Positions 1-11,387 of a stretch of DNA of 64,000 nucleotides are shown one piece after another. Numbering within the stretch: the stretch's first letter is position 1; each line of letters opens with the position of its first letter. The notes beneath the pieces were generated by a model. It saw nothing but the letters and a program-made list of their open reading frames with translations, was not told the DNA's origin and did not search any database. Source of the stretch: Fallopia convolvulus (taxonomy: Eukaryota > Streptophyta > Magnoliopsida > Caryophyllales > Polygonaceae); assembly GCA_964016875.1 (NCBI GenBank), contig OZ024723.1, positions 11,065,343 to 11,129,342 on the forward strand, read 5' to 3'. The translations under genes and the position numbers were made by a program.

Positions 1-1616
1 GTCCCAGGAAGAGTGTTTCCTTGCAACAAATTCCTCTATTGTCTTGACGCGAGCTCTAAGCGACCAGTAATCAGCCGTATCCTCGATCTCTTGAGCAAGA
101 GCGGCGCTTTTCTTTGATACAGCGTTGAACTTGTTCTCCCACTCTTTGAACTCTCCAGAAACCTTCTTGAGAGCATCTTGCAGATCAGTGACCTTCTTCT
201 CTAGAATCTTCTTCTCCTACCCCAGGATGACGACTCTGTCTTTCTCAAGTTGCATGCCGATCTTGCTTTGAGCTAACTGGTCGGGGTAATCCTTGAAGGC
301 GTCAAAAGCAGATAGAGCAAGTTGAAGACCCTAAAAAACAAATAGCAAGCTGTTACGAATCAAGATGCATTGAAGTAATATAGATCTGAAAGGCAAGTTG
401 TTAACCAAAGTACCTGCCATTGAGTTGCTAGCATCTTGCAAAAGAATTCTTGAAAGGTGGAGCGGTGTCCTGAATCACGGAGACAATCCACGTGAAGAGG
501 AATCAGAGACTTCAGGCATTTCTCTGCATCCATGTCCAGACACATCATGGTGCTAGGGAGGTCGTTCATGAGAGAGGATGCGCTTTTCTTCGATGAAGAA
601 ACTTTGGAAGCGTCGCTTGCAGTTTTCGGAGGAAGGGCCACCACCAAAGAAGTATCTGCAGTAGAAGTTGTCTCCGCTTTCCTTTTCTTCCTGGCCTCGA
701 CTCTTTCCAAGGTAGATAAAGCAACAGTGGATCTGGTAATTCTCGAACCTGGCAACATGCAAGTAACGTGGGTAACAGAGAGCAAAGACGTCAAAACAGG
801 GAGTAAAGTAAGAAGAAAATTTACTCGACATCTCGGTATCTTTGGGGTCTATGAAGCACGCTTTCACCAGTTTGGAGTAGGATCTTTCTTCCAGCGGGAG
901 AGCCTCTATGTGAGAGATGACTTGGGACGACACCTTGCGAGGTTGGGGGGTGGCAAGATTCTCTGTGCAAAAGACAGTCGGCGGTTAAAATTGAACAAAA
1001 CGTAACGAGTAAAAAGAGAAACACTACATGTTGGACGCCATCGATTTTTCAAAAAAGACGTATCAACTTCCAAAGAAGACAGCTTTGCGAAGAAGAATTT
1101 ATCAGCCCAACCCCGGTCAGACTTTGATATGTTAAAAATCAGATCAGACTTGTTTGTGGTGGTCTTCAAGGTCAAACGGCCAGGGCCACCTTTGGAAAGG
1201 CGATAGTTGAGACAAAAGTCGACGACTTTGAAAGGAAGGCCATGAGATGAACAAAAGAGGTCAATAGACAATAGAAGCCTCCAAACTTGGGGTAATATTT
1301 GCCCCGGAGACACGTTGAGTGTGGTAAGGAAATCGATAACCAGTGGGGAGAAAGGGAAGCGATGGCCGATACGAAAGGGGTACTCGTACAAGCATACCCA
1401 GTCGTCAGCATAAAAATTAGCCCAGATCCCAGGAGGAGGAGAGAATATCTCTGCGGACGAAGGAAAGCCAGCGGAGAAAGCAAAGATATGAGGATCTTCC
1501 GAGGTACTATTTTTCTGATGGTAAGGGGTGAGGATTTTGGAAGAAGTTAGAGAAGGAGGAATGGTGGGTTCAAGACAGTAAAGAGAAGGCTTCGGGGAAG
1601 AATTAGAAGTCGCCAT
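1..1616 (-). pseudogene. Antisense additional ORF of the Gypsy element (putative gypsy-type transposon protein), four exons, C-terminus off window
   Basis: Start ATG is at 1616-1614. Residues about 70-130 (for example VCLYEYPFRIGHRFPFSPLV and ILPQVWRLL) resemble the plant family annotated as putative gypsy-type transposon (PF04195). I read four exons: 1616 to about 1037 or 1028, 962-825, 748-414, and 330 to beyond base 1. Junction phases agree between exons 2, 3 and 4. The stronger first donor (1027-1026) would create a TAG at the joint, while a weaker one at 1036-1035 would not. Exon 4 encodes a charged, probably coiled-coil segment and contains an in-frame TAG at 219-217, so this copy is likely broken. 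The function of this family is unknown. Exon boundaries are inferred. Confidence 0.6.
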
Positions 1617-1710
1617 AACCGAGAAAAGGGAGAAGATGTAAAATGAAGAGAAGGGAGACGTACCTAGACACCGGTAAGCGCAGTTAAAGTCTCAAGAGAT
1701 CGTCATGACC

Positions 1711-1739
1711 GCTATAAATAGGGATTGATGGGACACGTG
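1711..1739 (-). promoter_or_regulatory. Candidate promoter of the antisense gene (TATA box and G-box)
   Basis: Between the antisense start codon and the LTR lie a TATA-like element (ctataaatag, 1712-1721, close to palindromic) and a G-box CACGTG (1734-1739). The TATA element is about 95 bp upstream of the minus-strand ATG, a normal plant spacing. This suggests the antisense gene has its own promoter and is not read from the LTR. Confidence 0.4.
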
Positions 1740-1825
1740 TTTACTCGCTACAACTTCTAAGGTGAAAAATCAAAAACCCTGGAAAATCGGATGGAGGGAA
1801 CTTTCCCGGTTTTTTGAGGGGGTAT

Positions 1826-2255
1826 TGTTGGGCCTCATCGAAATCTGGCCCAAGAGGATGCCGCCAGCCTGAGATGAATAGCCCAAGCTGATAGTTAGGG
1901 AAGGAGAGTCAAAGAAGCAATCAAGGCATGGCGGAAATCTCGGGTTCCACGATCAACCACCTCAACGGCTACCTCATTCACGCCAGTAGCGAGATTTCCA
2001 GGATACGCCAGGCGTTTCACCAACGGTCCAAATGGAGAAAATTAGAAAACAAAAACGAGGCAGGGGTAGAGGGATCATCGACACTCGTACTCAAAATCAA
2101 TCGCTAAAACTCAATTCATTCTTGCCTAGTCATTCAATTTCATTCAAGTGTTCATTTGTGTTAACAAGAAATTCATTTGTGATCACGATTATAATACAAA
2201 TATTACAATTTCTTTGATCTTATTCTTTATCTTCTATTTTACTTTATTTCCAACA
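1826..2255 (+). repeat. 3' LTR of the Gypsy element
   Basis: The segment opens with TGTTGG and closes with CCAACA, a perfect 6-bp terminal inverted repeat, and is 430 bp long. A G-rich purine run (1816-1822) lies immediately to its left, as expected for the priming site of plus-strand synthesis. The partner 5' LTR is outside the window, so the limits rest on the terminal motif alone. Confidence 0.65.
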
Positions 2256-2622
2256 TGTAGTTTGTAACGCGTTGTGATCTCTCTTGGGTTACGTTTGTGT
2301 GATTATCCTGCCCAAAACATCTCTAAAAAATATGTTCCATCATTCTTGTAGTATTTCCATCTTCATAATATATTAAACATACCTTTCTAACTAAAGGAGC
2401 ATTACACATGCCAAATAATACTAAACATGACTTGCTTCTCATTTACACATCTTTTGAGCTTGATTCAATCATTACTTGCTAACTAAAGGAGCATTAGCTT
2501 CAAAATATAATGAAGATGACTTCTTCCATAATCCAAACAACCCAACAATTTCAAAATAGTATCAAAATCTCAATCAAAGGCTGAATAATAGAGGACTATA
2601 AAAGTAAGTCAACAATATATCC

Positions 2623-2764
2623 CATCATAAAAGGCAACCATAAAAGCCATATTTTGGCAATAGATTTGAACCCAATCAGATGTTTAAATGAGTCATCATA
2701 AAAGGCAACCATAAAAGCCATAGTTTGACAATAGATTTCAACCCAATCAGATTTATAAATGAGA
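2623..2764. repeat. 71-bp tandem duplication in the CACTA left arm
   Basis: Two near-identical units start with catcataaaagg at 2623 and 2694. They lie just beyond the 3' end of the second transposase gene. No coding potential is seen in 2256-2779. Confidence 0.75.
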
Positions 2765-2779
2765 AGTAATATTCAACCT

Positions 2780-4757
2780 AATACTTACAATGATAGCATC
2801 TGGTCGTTCACCAAGGTCGGTTCCATCCTTGGTTGACCACAACTTCCTTACAACCTCATAAATCATAGGCATGGTACCAAACTCACCACCCTTGAAAAAT
2901 AGAGAGTAAAATTGAGTTTAACATCAAAACAAAAGAGAAGTAATATGTGAAAACTAGTTGCAATTACCATTGTTTCCATCCACTTTGTGAACTTCCGAGA
3001 ACCCCCTCGGTATGGTCCAAACTCGAGTGATTTCTTTGAACTCATGTTCTCCTTATTCACCTTAGCTTGGCGCACCAATTTGGGATCAGTTCTCCACAAA
3101 GTCTTCATCCTTTTCCAGTGCTTGCTCGTTAACAGCTTGGTTTTACATTTTTGGCACGCGCATTCTTGAAGACATTGCTAAGGTGCCTTCCAATTTGGTG
3201 TAGAAAGGCATCCTTTATCAGCTCATTTGTCTCCCTCCAACAGAAATACCTCTACATTAAGAAACAAGAAATAACACAACCTTTGTTTCATTAATTTAAA
3301 GAAATAGAAGGCATGTTACATCAATAGGCCGATTTAAACTAAAACTTATTGTTCTTTCTTTTTTAAAGAGAAAGAAAGGCAGAATTTCAGCAATAGAATG
3401 ATTAGCTTGCAAATTATTAGTTTGCACATAGACTGACTAGTTTGCACATGTTAAATCATTTAAACCAAATGATTTACACATGACAAATAATATTAGTTTG
3501 CGCATGCCACACATTATTACTTTGCACAAACCAAATCATTTAAACCAAGGCGGAATTTCAACAATTAATATTAGTTTGCACATGTCAAGTCAGAATTTCA
3601 ACAATAGAATAATTAGTTTGCATATGCACACATTATTACTTTGCAAAAACCAAGTCATAAAATGCATTCAAATCATTTACAAGGCCAAATAATATTATAT
3701 GAGCAATGCATAAATATGCAACACTTTATGCAAATGGACAAGCGCCAACTCAAAATTAAATAATAATATAAGCATTGATGGTCAAAGTAACTAGTTTTTT
3801 TCGCTTTTGTATAGAACGCATTATGAAGCCAACAAGCCAACAACTCAACTAAGATAGCGACAGATAAACAATTTTGCATTTTAAGAAGTAGAAAGTAACC
3901 TGAAACTCTTGAAACCACATGGTCTGCACATGTTTTGGCACTCTAGATATACTGGTCCAACAACCTCCATAATGTCCATGGATGATTTCCTTAGCCTTTG
4001 CAAACGCTAACTTTTTTGGTTCATAGTCACTACAACGAATTGGATATAATTATTAGTAATCTATAAAATGAAACTTTGGATTAATAGAGAAGAGTTTTAG
4101 CACTGACCGGCTGCCTTCCCTAGTAATCCATATAAGCTTTCTTTGTGTACCTTCTTCCTTTTCCGTATCTTCATCTCCTTGTTCTGTATCTACTTCTTCT
4201 TGCTCTCCTTGTTCTTTCTCTCCTGCGTCTTGTTCTCCTTCACTTACCTCCTCAACTTCCGCATCTCCTTCCATACGAAGCCCATGCTCATTATCCACAT
4301 TGAAATCATTCTCAATATGTTGGTCATAACTTTCGTCCTAAGCTGGTAGTAGGGCTGGTGGAACAATTTGCTTTGTACGAGGTCTTGGAACCGGGCAAGG
4401 AGTTCTTGAACGAGCATTTAAAGGAGCCCTTGAAGGGTTGAGTGCTCGTCGGACAGGAGGGGCAGGAGTAAGATTAGGGCTACATGCTCTTGAAGTAGGG
4501 AGAACTCTTTGTGGAGGAGTTGGTGGGGATATTTTTGAAGGAGCCTTTGAATGTGCAACAGCTCTTTGTGGAGGAGTTCCAGGTGGTGTTGATTTATTAA
4601 ACCTTGGGCTAACGAGTAGGGAGCTGGAGGGCTCATTTCATAGGAGGTCTTCTAGGGCTTAAAGCACCCTGAGCTGGAGAAGAAAGAGGTGGACCATGCG
4701 CAAGGTTTCAGCTAGTAACCCCAGCACGTCCTTGAGTTGTGCTTCGAAGGTGACGCA
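2780..4757 (-). pseudogene. Second CACTA gene, PF03004-like plant transposase (TnpA-type position), decayed
   Basis: A minus-strand exon at about 3108-2970 encodes a conserved block (WRTDPKLVRQAKVNKEN, then SRKFTKWMETM). A GT-AG intron joins it to an exon starting near 2893 that continues GGEFGTMPMIYEVVRKLW and WSTKDGTDLGERPDAI. This block is typical of the plant transposase family PF03004 found beside TNP2 genes. Upstream, 4298-4090 encodes an acidic Glu/Asp-rich stretch. A start at 4757 (MRHLRSTTQGRAG) is followed by several stops between 4700 and 4600. The order of a low-complexity N-terminus followed by the conserved C-terminal block fits the family. Stops show the copy is dead. Exact exons are uncertain. 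Confidence 0.6.
3400..3665. repeat. Irregular tandem repeat based on attagtttgcacatg
   Basis: The motif ttagtttgcacat or close variants recurs at short irregular spacing, mixed with repeats of aaatcatttaaacca and gaatttcaacaat. It lies in what is probably an intron of the PF03004-like gene. I see no coding function. Confidence 0.6.
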
Positions 4758-5403
4758 TGATGACCTGAATTAGAGAAATAGAAGGAAACATAAATAGAAC
4801 TCAACAATATTTAGGGCATCACAAGAAGCATGTAAAAGAACTCAAGAGAAAGAAAAAAAAGAAACATAAAAATGAACCCAAAAAGATGAATACCTAAAGC
4901 TAAGGTACGTATCACATATTAATGCAATCAAGATTAATAGAACTCAAGTATACTTAGGGCATCACAAATTAATGCTCTCAAGATTGATAGAATTAAAGTA
5001 TCACAAATTAATGTCCTTTTAAAAGAAATTGATCATGCAATTGAATGCATGTTTGTCTAGGAAGAAATGAGCATGCACTTCATACAGAGATAAGTGCACA
5101 CACAAATGAATCATGAATGCATGTTGGTCCAAGAAAAAAATGAGCATGCAATTCATGTAAAAATAAGTGCACATACAAAGATAAAGTGAGTCTAGAACAA
5201 GATTTGGGGAAAATGAGCATGCAATTCATCCAAGCCTTGAAAACAATAGAATAAAGAGGGAGAGATTAGGGATTTGCACCTTTTACTGAATGAATAGAAG
5301 GAGATAGTGTGGGTTGTCCAGGAAGAAACTGCCAGCGTCTCTTCACATTAGGACCCATAAAGAGATAAAAGAGAGATAAATTAACCAACAAAGAAAGAAG
5401 TAT

Positions 5404-5760
5404 GGACCCATAAAGAGAGAGGATTGAGCGAGAGCAAGGGAGAGAGGGAGAGAGACTTACCAAATGCCGGCAATGAGATCCAAACGCCTGAAAACAAGCG
5501 TTATCTAAAAGAACAAAAAAGAGGTTAGTGAGAGCCCAAAATCTAGATTGTATCCACCTTAAAGGAAAGGAGCTAGAGCAAGGGAGAGAGGGAGAAAGAG
5601 TTACCAATCACCGACAATGAGATCAAAATACTTGCAACGAGCTTTCTCTGAAAGAACAACAAAGAAGTTAGTGAGAGCCCAAAATCTAGATTGTATCCAC
5701 CTCAAAGGAATTGAGCGAGAGAAAGGCAGAGAGGGAGAGAGACATACCAGATCGAGAGCT
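5404..5760 (-). repeat. Triplicated leader segment with repeated splice-donor-like sites
   Basis: Three related blocks (about 5404-5465, 5532-5606 and 5672-5750) share gagagcccaaaatctagatt and an agagggagagag-type run. On the minus strand each block begins with a GGTAAG, GGTAAC or GGTATG-type donor followed by a CT-rich run. They lie between the candidate promoter at about 5870 and the start of the PF03004-like gene at 4757, so they probably form its 5' leader and first introns. Confidence 0.55.
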
Positions 5761-5865
5761 TGAACAGAATCACCAGAGAGAGGGAGCCACAAGTGAGAAC
5801 GAAACCGTAAACTCACTTCTCTGAAAGCACAAGTGTGGGAATGAGTGAATGAGTAATACGCGTGT

Positions 5866-5880
5866 CCTAGGGTTTGAGAA
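5866..5880 (-). promoter_or_regulatory. Telo-box-like motif upstream of the second CACTA gene
   Basis: AAACCCTAG on the minus strand matches the plant telo-box (AAACCCTA), common near transcription starts of plant growth-related genes. It lies about 1.1 kb upstream of the 4757 start codon and directly before the triplicated leader. No clear TATA box was identified. Confidence 0.35.
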
Positions 5881-5959
5881 GGAATTCGACTAACTGGCCA
5901 AGAATAGATTGAGCCCAAAAATCAATCTCTTAACCCAAAATTATACTTCACTCGCAAAC

Positions 5960-6057
5960 CAAAATTTCCCTCCTAAAATTCCCTCCTAAATGAATAATTC
6001 CATCCTAAATCAATTGTCCCTTCTAAATCAATATTCCCCTCCTAAACCAAAACTCTA
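5960..6057. repeat. Short degenerate tandem repeat (ccctcctaaatcaat type)
   Basis: About five imperfect units of roughly 17-21 bp built on tcc(c/t)tcctaaa follow one another between the two CACTA genes. No coding role is seen. Confidence 0.55.
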
Positions 6058-6089
6058 AATGGTAAAATTAGCAAATAATTACATAGATG

Positions 6090-9000
6090 AAAGAATTAGG
6101 AAAAAAGGATTTACCAATCATATTTTTCGGAACTTGAATCTGATGGAAAATCATCTTCTTCGTTGTCGTTTTCAATATCGAAGCTATCCTCGCCACTTTC
6201 GACATCGTATGCTTCCTCATTCAAAGAAACTGGATCATTATGATTTGTAGGTAAAGATTGAATTGTCGACCCTATGAAGCCATCAATTTCAAAGTCATTC
6301 AGTTGTAATGTTTCATAAATGATTGATTGTTCAACATTGCTCTTTATCCATCATTGCCCAACATTGGATCTTGGCTTTGTCTTACACACATATCTCCAAT
6401 CGGCACGACTAATGGGTGCACCGAGGTAGTTAAGATAAGAAACTTGGATGCATTGTTCAGCAAAGACAAAAGGATCATGGTTGTTGTAACGTCTCTTCAC
6501 ATTAACCTCTTGGAAATGGTAATTTGGATGGACTTTTGTCCCATTAGGGCTAGGGTCAAACCACAAACACTAGAACATGGCAATCTTCTTACACATCATC
6601 CCAGTGAACTCAAACTCCAAAATATGTTCTATCAACCCAAAGAAATCTGATTATGTATCACCATTAGAAGCTCGCACACACACACACACACACACACCAT
6701 TATTCATGGTTAACTTTCCTTCTCCGCGTTGCAACATTTCAAATTTATATCCATTTATGCAATATGATTGCCATGACAACACCTTTCGGGATGGCTCCCA
6801 AGCTAAACTATTTATCAAATCATGATCCTCAAGTGGGGGGTGTAGGGCTTTTACAATCAAAACCTACAAAACATAGACATATATATTGACCCTATACATG
6901 TGTCATGTTAGAAATTTGTATTGTTGACATAATTTTCACTAGTACTTACAATTTCATGAGACCATGTACAAAAATAGTTGGCAAGACCATGTGGATCTCC
7001 TTGTCCTATGGTGTGTTGAAATTCCTTGCATATGGAAAGAACAACATAAGCGTGGTAAATTAAAAGTTTCACTCAACTATTTATACATGTCTAAAATAAT
7101 ATATATATATATATATCAATTTAATTGAATAACTTGACGTAAGAGTCGACCTCTCTATAATTAAGTAGGATGTATGTATGTGCTGCATGAAAGTCTGACT
7201 CATCGGACATCCAAATAGCGTGGTTTTGCTTTCGCAGTGGTTTTGCTTTCTCTTATAGAAGTCTTGAGGTTGAGGATAATGTTAAGAAAAACTTGTTATC
7301 TCCTCAAATAAATATGATTCCAATATGGACGCCTCCACCTTTTGCGGGTTCATCATGTTCCCTTTCAACGTGAATAATAATCTTTCAACTGGATACATCC
7401 ATCTGTTCAATACTGGACCCCCAAACTTCACCTCGTATGGTAAATATCCTTTCTAATTGGCAGAATTAAAGAGGTACAACCCGTTCTAGATCCTCAATCA
7501 TTTGTTTGTCAAGTGTAGGTGAGCATAATGATTGGAAAAACAAGCTTAGCTCCGTCAATGGCCCCCACACACCCACGGGAAGAAGTTCTTAAGCATCTCG
7601 TAGAAGTCTTTGCATGAAAACATCGCAATCATGACACTTCATTCCTTGTATTCTACCCTCTTCCAGTTGTACACATTAACCAATATTAGAGGCATAACCG
7701 TCTGGAAATCTCAAGCTCTGTAACCAAGTAAGCAACGTTGTCTTTTTTTCCTCTATCTAATGCATACACTGCTTTCGGTTTTGGGCCCTTGTGGTAATCC
7801 TCCACTTGAAGCTTTGGGCGATGGCAATATAAGCATAGGTCCTTCCTTGAGCTCAAGTTGTCCTATGTCTTACGCTTAACATCCAATACAGTGTTAATCA
7901 CATTCTCAACCACATTTTTCTCAATATGCATGACATCAAGGTTGTGACGCAACAAATTATGCATCCAATAAGGAAGCAACCAAAAAATACTTTTCTTCGT
8001 GAACTTATGAGTTTCGCCATAACCATCAAGATATTGACGTGGACACTCCATGGCGGTCGGCAAATCGTGAACACGTTCCCATACCTCTTCACTAGACAAA
8101 TACGGAATAGGAGGTTGGTCCTCCTTTCGCCCTTTGTAGAAGTTCCTCCTGTTGGTCCTGAATGGGTGATCTAGTTCCAATCTGCACCTATGACAATCAA
8201 ACCATGTAGCCTTTCGTCCATGTTGTAATATAAAGGCTTTGGTGTTCTCATGCAATGAGAACAAGAATAAATACCAGCAGTACTCCACCCAGATAACATC
8301 CCATATGCTGGGAAGTCATTCACTGTCCACATAAGTGCATAACGCATCCTAAAGTGTTTCCCCGTAGAGACATTAAATGTTGGCAAACCCATTTTCCATA
8401 ATAGTAACAACTCATCAATCAACAATTGCATACAAATATCTATTAACTTCTTCTGGTTTTTGGACCTGGAACAATAGTTCTTCATAACAAATAAGGAGCC
8501 TTCATGCACATATCTAGGGGTATGTTGTAAGGAGCGATAATCACCGGCCATGTCGAGTATGTGTTGTTAAACTTACCAAAGGGGGAGAATCCATCTAAAC
8601 ACAAGCATAGTCTCATATTACAAATCTCCAATGCAAAATTCATATATGTGCGATCAAAATGCTTCCAAGCCTCGACATCAGACAAGTGACTCATATATCC
8701 TCCATCTGCTTGGTGCTCAGCATGACAATGCATCTTTGAAGTCGTTTCCTCCATAAAGTACAATCGCTGTAACTGTGGGATCAATGGAAAATATCGTAAC
8801 ACTTTATTGGGTATTAACTTTCCTTTTGGGACAACCAAGATTGATATCTTGGACTGTGGCAAAATTTATATTCAAATGCATCAGCATCATCCTTCTAAAA
8901 CAACATACAACCTTGGGGGCATAGGTGTATCTTTTGCTGGGGCAATCCTAACTCTCTAGTCATCTTCTTCTCATAGAAATGCTTTGGGAAGTTGTTGTCC

Positions 9001-9686
9001 CTTGGCAAAACCTCATTGACTTTTTGATGTAGTGCACCATATCGAGCATGTGACATGTTGTATTTGGTCTTCAACTCCATAAAAGATCCGAAAACAACTA
9101 ACTGTGACATGTGAGAACCATCATATAATGGCCGATCTGCTGCTCTTAATACATCAGAAAAGCGCTCAGATAAGAAGGACATGTCCTCATTGCCAGGACC
9201 AAACATCATTGTCGGTTGTTCTAAGTAACTTTTTTCTTCAAGGTCATGGTTTTCACCCACCTCTAAACGACTACTACTCGGCTCATTATAAAAAGTGCTT
9301 GTGTCAAACCATGGGGGTGGAACCAAACTTGGACCAGCTGCATCAAACACCATTTTTTGGGCGGGATTCGAATTATTAAACAAATGCATCCCAATCCCAA
9401 AGATATTCATATCATTAGGATTTGAGGTGGAAGACAACTCCTCCAAAGGGGGCGCATTGGAAAATGGTGACTCTCAACGAAGCCAATAATAACTATCAAC
9501 GAAGCCATTTCTGAACAAATGAACGCGGGCACTATCTACATCATTAAATCGCCCATTCCTACATTTCAAACAACGACATTTTATCTTCTCCCCATCCATA
9601 AAATGCTTTTGAGATTTTGCAAATTCAACAAATCTCTCAACGCCATCAATAAATTCACTATTGAACCACCACCACCAGGAAGCCAT
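6090..9686 (-). pseudogene. CACTA transposase, TNP2 family, with DUF4218 and DUF4216 regions; frameshifted
   Basis: The start at 9686 gives a transposase-associated N-terminus (WWWWFNSEFIDGV, then CRCLKCRNGRF) interrupted by a stop at about 9475. The TNP2 core follows on the minus strand from about 9446 to 7860: HARYGALHQKVNEVLP, LCLCLDGFSPFGKF, then NDFPAYGMLSGWSTAG and DVMHIEKNVVENV. A DUF4218-like block (MKCHDCDVFMQRLL) lies near 7650-7600 and a DUF4216-like block (WFDPSPNGTKVHPNYHFQEV, then NVKRRYNNHDPFVFAEQ) at 6566-6351, before an acidic tail. TNP2 proteins cut and join CACTA ends. Several stops and at least two frame changes, plus a CA microsatellite inside the reading region, show this copy is inactive. 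Introns were not resolved. Confidence 0.8.
6675..6697. repeat. (CA)n microsatellite inside the TNP2 pseudogene
   Basis: About eleven CA units interrupt a region that otherwise reads continuously between the DUF4218 and DUF4216 parts, adding a Cys-Val run in translation. Confidence 0.9.
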
Positions 9687-10149
9687 CTATCATACATCTA
9701 ATCGCGATTCTCCAACAATAATTCCTGCAAATTTGTCCAAACAAACTTAAATTAATAAATATATTCTAAACAACCTAAACCTAAACTATGGAACCCTAAA
9801 ACCTCTTTACAACTAACTTACCTTATCCAAATCAGATGCACACCATGTTCCAAGTCCAAAAAGTGAAGTAGATTCTTATCTTCAAAATGTATAGAGTATT
9901 ATCTTCAAACTACTAAGATTGATGATCCAAGATTTGGTGTTGGTTTTTTTTTTGGTGAGAGAAGTTGTGAGAGAAGGTTGGGAAACAAGTGATGAGAATG
10001 AGGTATTTCACGTATCAAATTACAATGGTAGTTGGGAATTGAATGAGGTTGGTAGGAGGAGCATTTAATGAGAGTGTAAGTTTAAATTACCCAGAAAAAT
10101 AGCCACAAAAATAGCCACAAATACATTTTAGGCTCACTAAAAGGGCCAG
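9687..10149. other. Upstream region of the TNP2 gene, no gene seen
   Basis: On the minus strand the part next to the start codon contains CT-rich leader-like sequence (9950-9990). Near 10090-10130 the motif atagccacaaa occurs twice, resembling the subterminal repeats of this transposon. I find no ORF with family resemblance. Confidence 0.5.
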
Positions 10150-10560
10150 ATCCATTTCGGCCCATACGCTTGGACTATCCACTTTTTCCGGCCCAACAAA
10201 AAAAGTGATCCCATATGCTAGGGTTTCAGAGATCTCGCCCCTCATTCTTGCCCCTCTCATCCAATTTTTCAATCTACCTCTCTCGTTTCCCTCCTCTCGT
10301 TCGCCTCTTCATCTCTCAGTCCATTCGATTTTGCCTCTTCTTCTTGCCTCTCTCGCTCGCTCTCGATCAATCAGCAACGACATCCATCCACTCCACCGGC
10401 TCCATCCACCGGATCGGGGACACCATCCACCACAGCGGCAATACCTTCAACCAGATCAACGACACATCTCTCTCGCTCTCCTTCTTTTTCTCCACTTTCT
10501 GCATACAAGTAACTTGATAATGCAATTTGATAGTATTGTGATAGTATTACTTTGTTGAGT
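10150..10560 (+). promoter_or_regulatory. Plant-gene-like promoter and CT-rich leader inside the CACTA
   Basis: Two GGCCCA (site II-type) elements (10160 and 10192 area) are followed by a telo-box-like ctagggttt (10219-10227) and about 250 bp of CT-rich sequence typical of plant 5' leaders. This combination marks promoters of many housekeeping plant genes. It points toward the Myb/SANT remnant downstream and probably came with it. The open frames at 10205-10558 are low-complexity Ser/Leu/Pro and are read here as leader, not protein. Confidence 0.5.
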
Positions 10561-11387
10561 TGATATTTGATGGATTTTGATTGCAAATGAAAGAATATTA
10601 AAAATCTGGATTTTTATTTTGATTGTTTGATTGAAAATGCAATTTTGTCTGTAAATGAAAATGCTTGAAAATTCTCTTGATCACCATTTTTGTTGGTTAG
10701 GATTTGGGATATGTATATGAATCTGGATTCCATTTTCTCATGTTTTCGGTTTAAATTGTTCTTTTATGTGTTATTTGAAATTGGATTTCTTATATCTACA
10801 AATGAAATGATATCTTCTAGAAAAAACAGTTGCTCTCCCTCCTTGTTTCTTTCTTCTACAACTAATTGTATTTTTTCCACAAATTTGATTACTATTGCTC
10901 TGCTAGAAGCTTTTGAAATTTGATTAATATTGGTTGATGTCATGAGTATACCAGTGAACCTTACTTCTCATCTATCCATGCCCTGGAAATTGTCAATGGC
11001 CTCTTTGTTTTTTTGCATCTCAAACTTTTTTTTTCAATTGATGACAAGTAAAATGAAATTAGTTTGATATCGATTATTTTATTATACTAATGCTTCAATT
11101 TTACTCTCAAATACTCATTGTTTGGTTGTTTGCTTTCTACCAAAAACAATTGACACTACTACTTGCCTTTTCTTTTTAGTAAAACATCATTATTGTTTGC
11201 TATAATATGTTGGTTGAGTTGAAGTTCTCTTTGTTCATGCCATCTGTGTCTCAATTGTTTTCATTTGGGTTTGGACAACTATTGTAATACATATTTTGAA
11301 AACTTTTCTTTCACCATTTTTCCACTCATTATTTTTTCAATGACTTGATTGACATTTTTCAATTTCTTTTCTTGAGAGATTGTTGGA

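Larger units (their letters stand above)
1..2255 (+). mobile_element. 3' end of a Ty3/Gypsy LTR retrotransposon (Tat-type) carrying an antisense gene
   Basis: Only the 3' end lies in the window: an internal segment, a purine-rich tract (1816-1822) and an LTR (1826-2255). The purine tract just left of the TG that opens the LTR fits a polypurine tract, so the element runs on the plus strand. Its last internal segment encodes a protein on the minus strand (1-1616). An extra antisense ORF between pol and the 3' LTR is known from some Tat-lineage Gypsy elements such as Grande. No gag or pol is visible here; they would lie left of base 1. The lineage call is therefore inference. Target-site duplication cannot be checked. 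Confidence 0.62.

Noticed and set aside
2032..2217. 61-codon plus-strand frame in the Gypsy LTR
   Set aside because: Lies wholly in the LTR and ends in AT-rich sequence; no family resemblance.
10205..10558. Two overlapping plus-strand frames of 100-117 codons
   Set aside because: Ser/Leu/Pro-rich translation of CT-rich leader DNA with no domain; better read as the 5' leader of a captured promoter.
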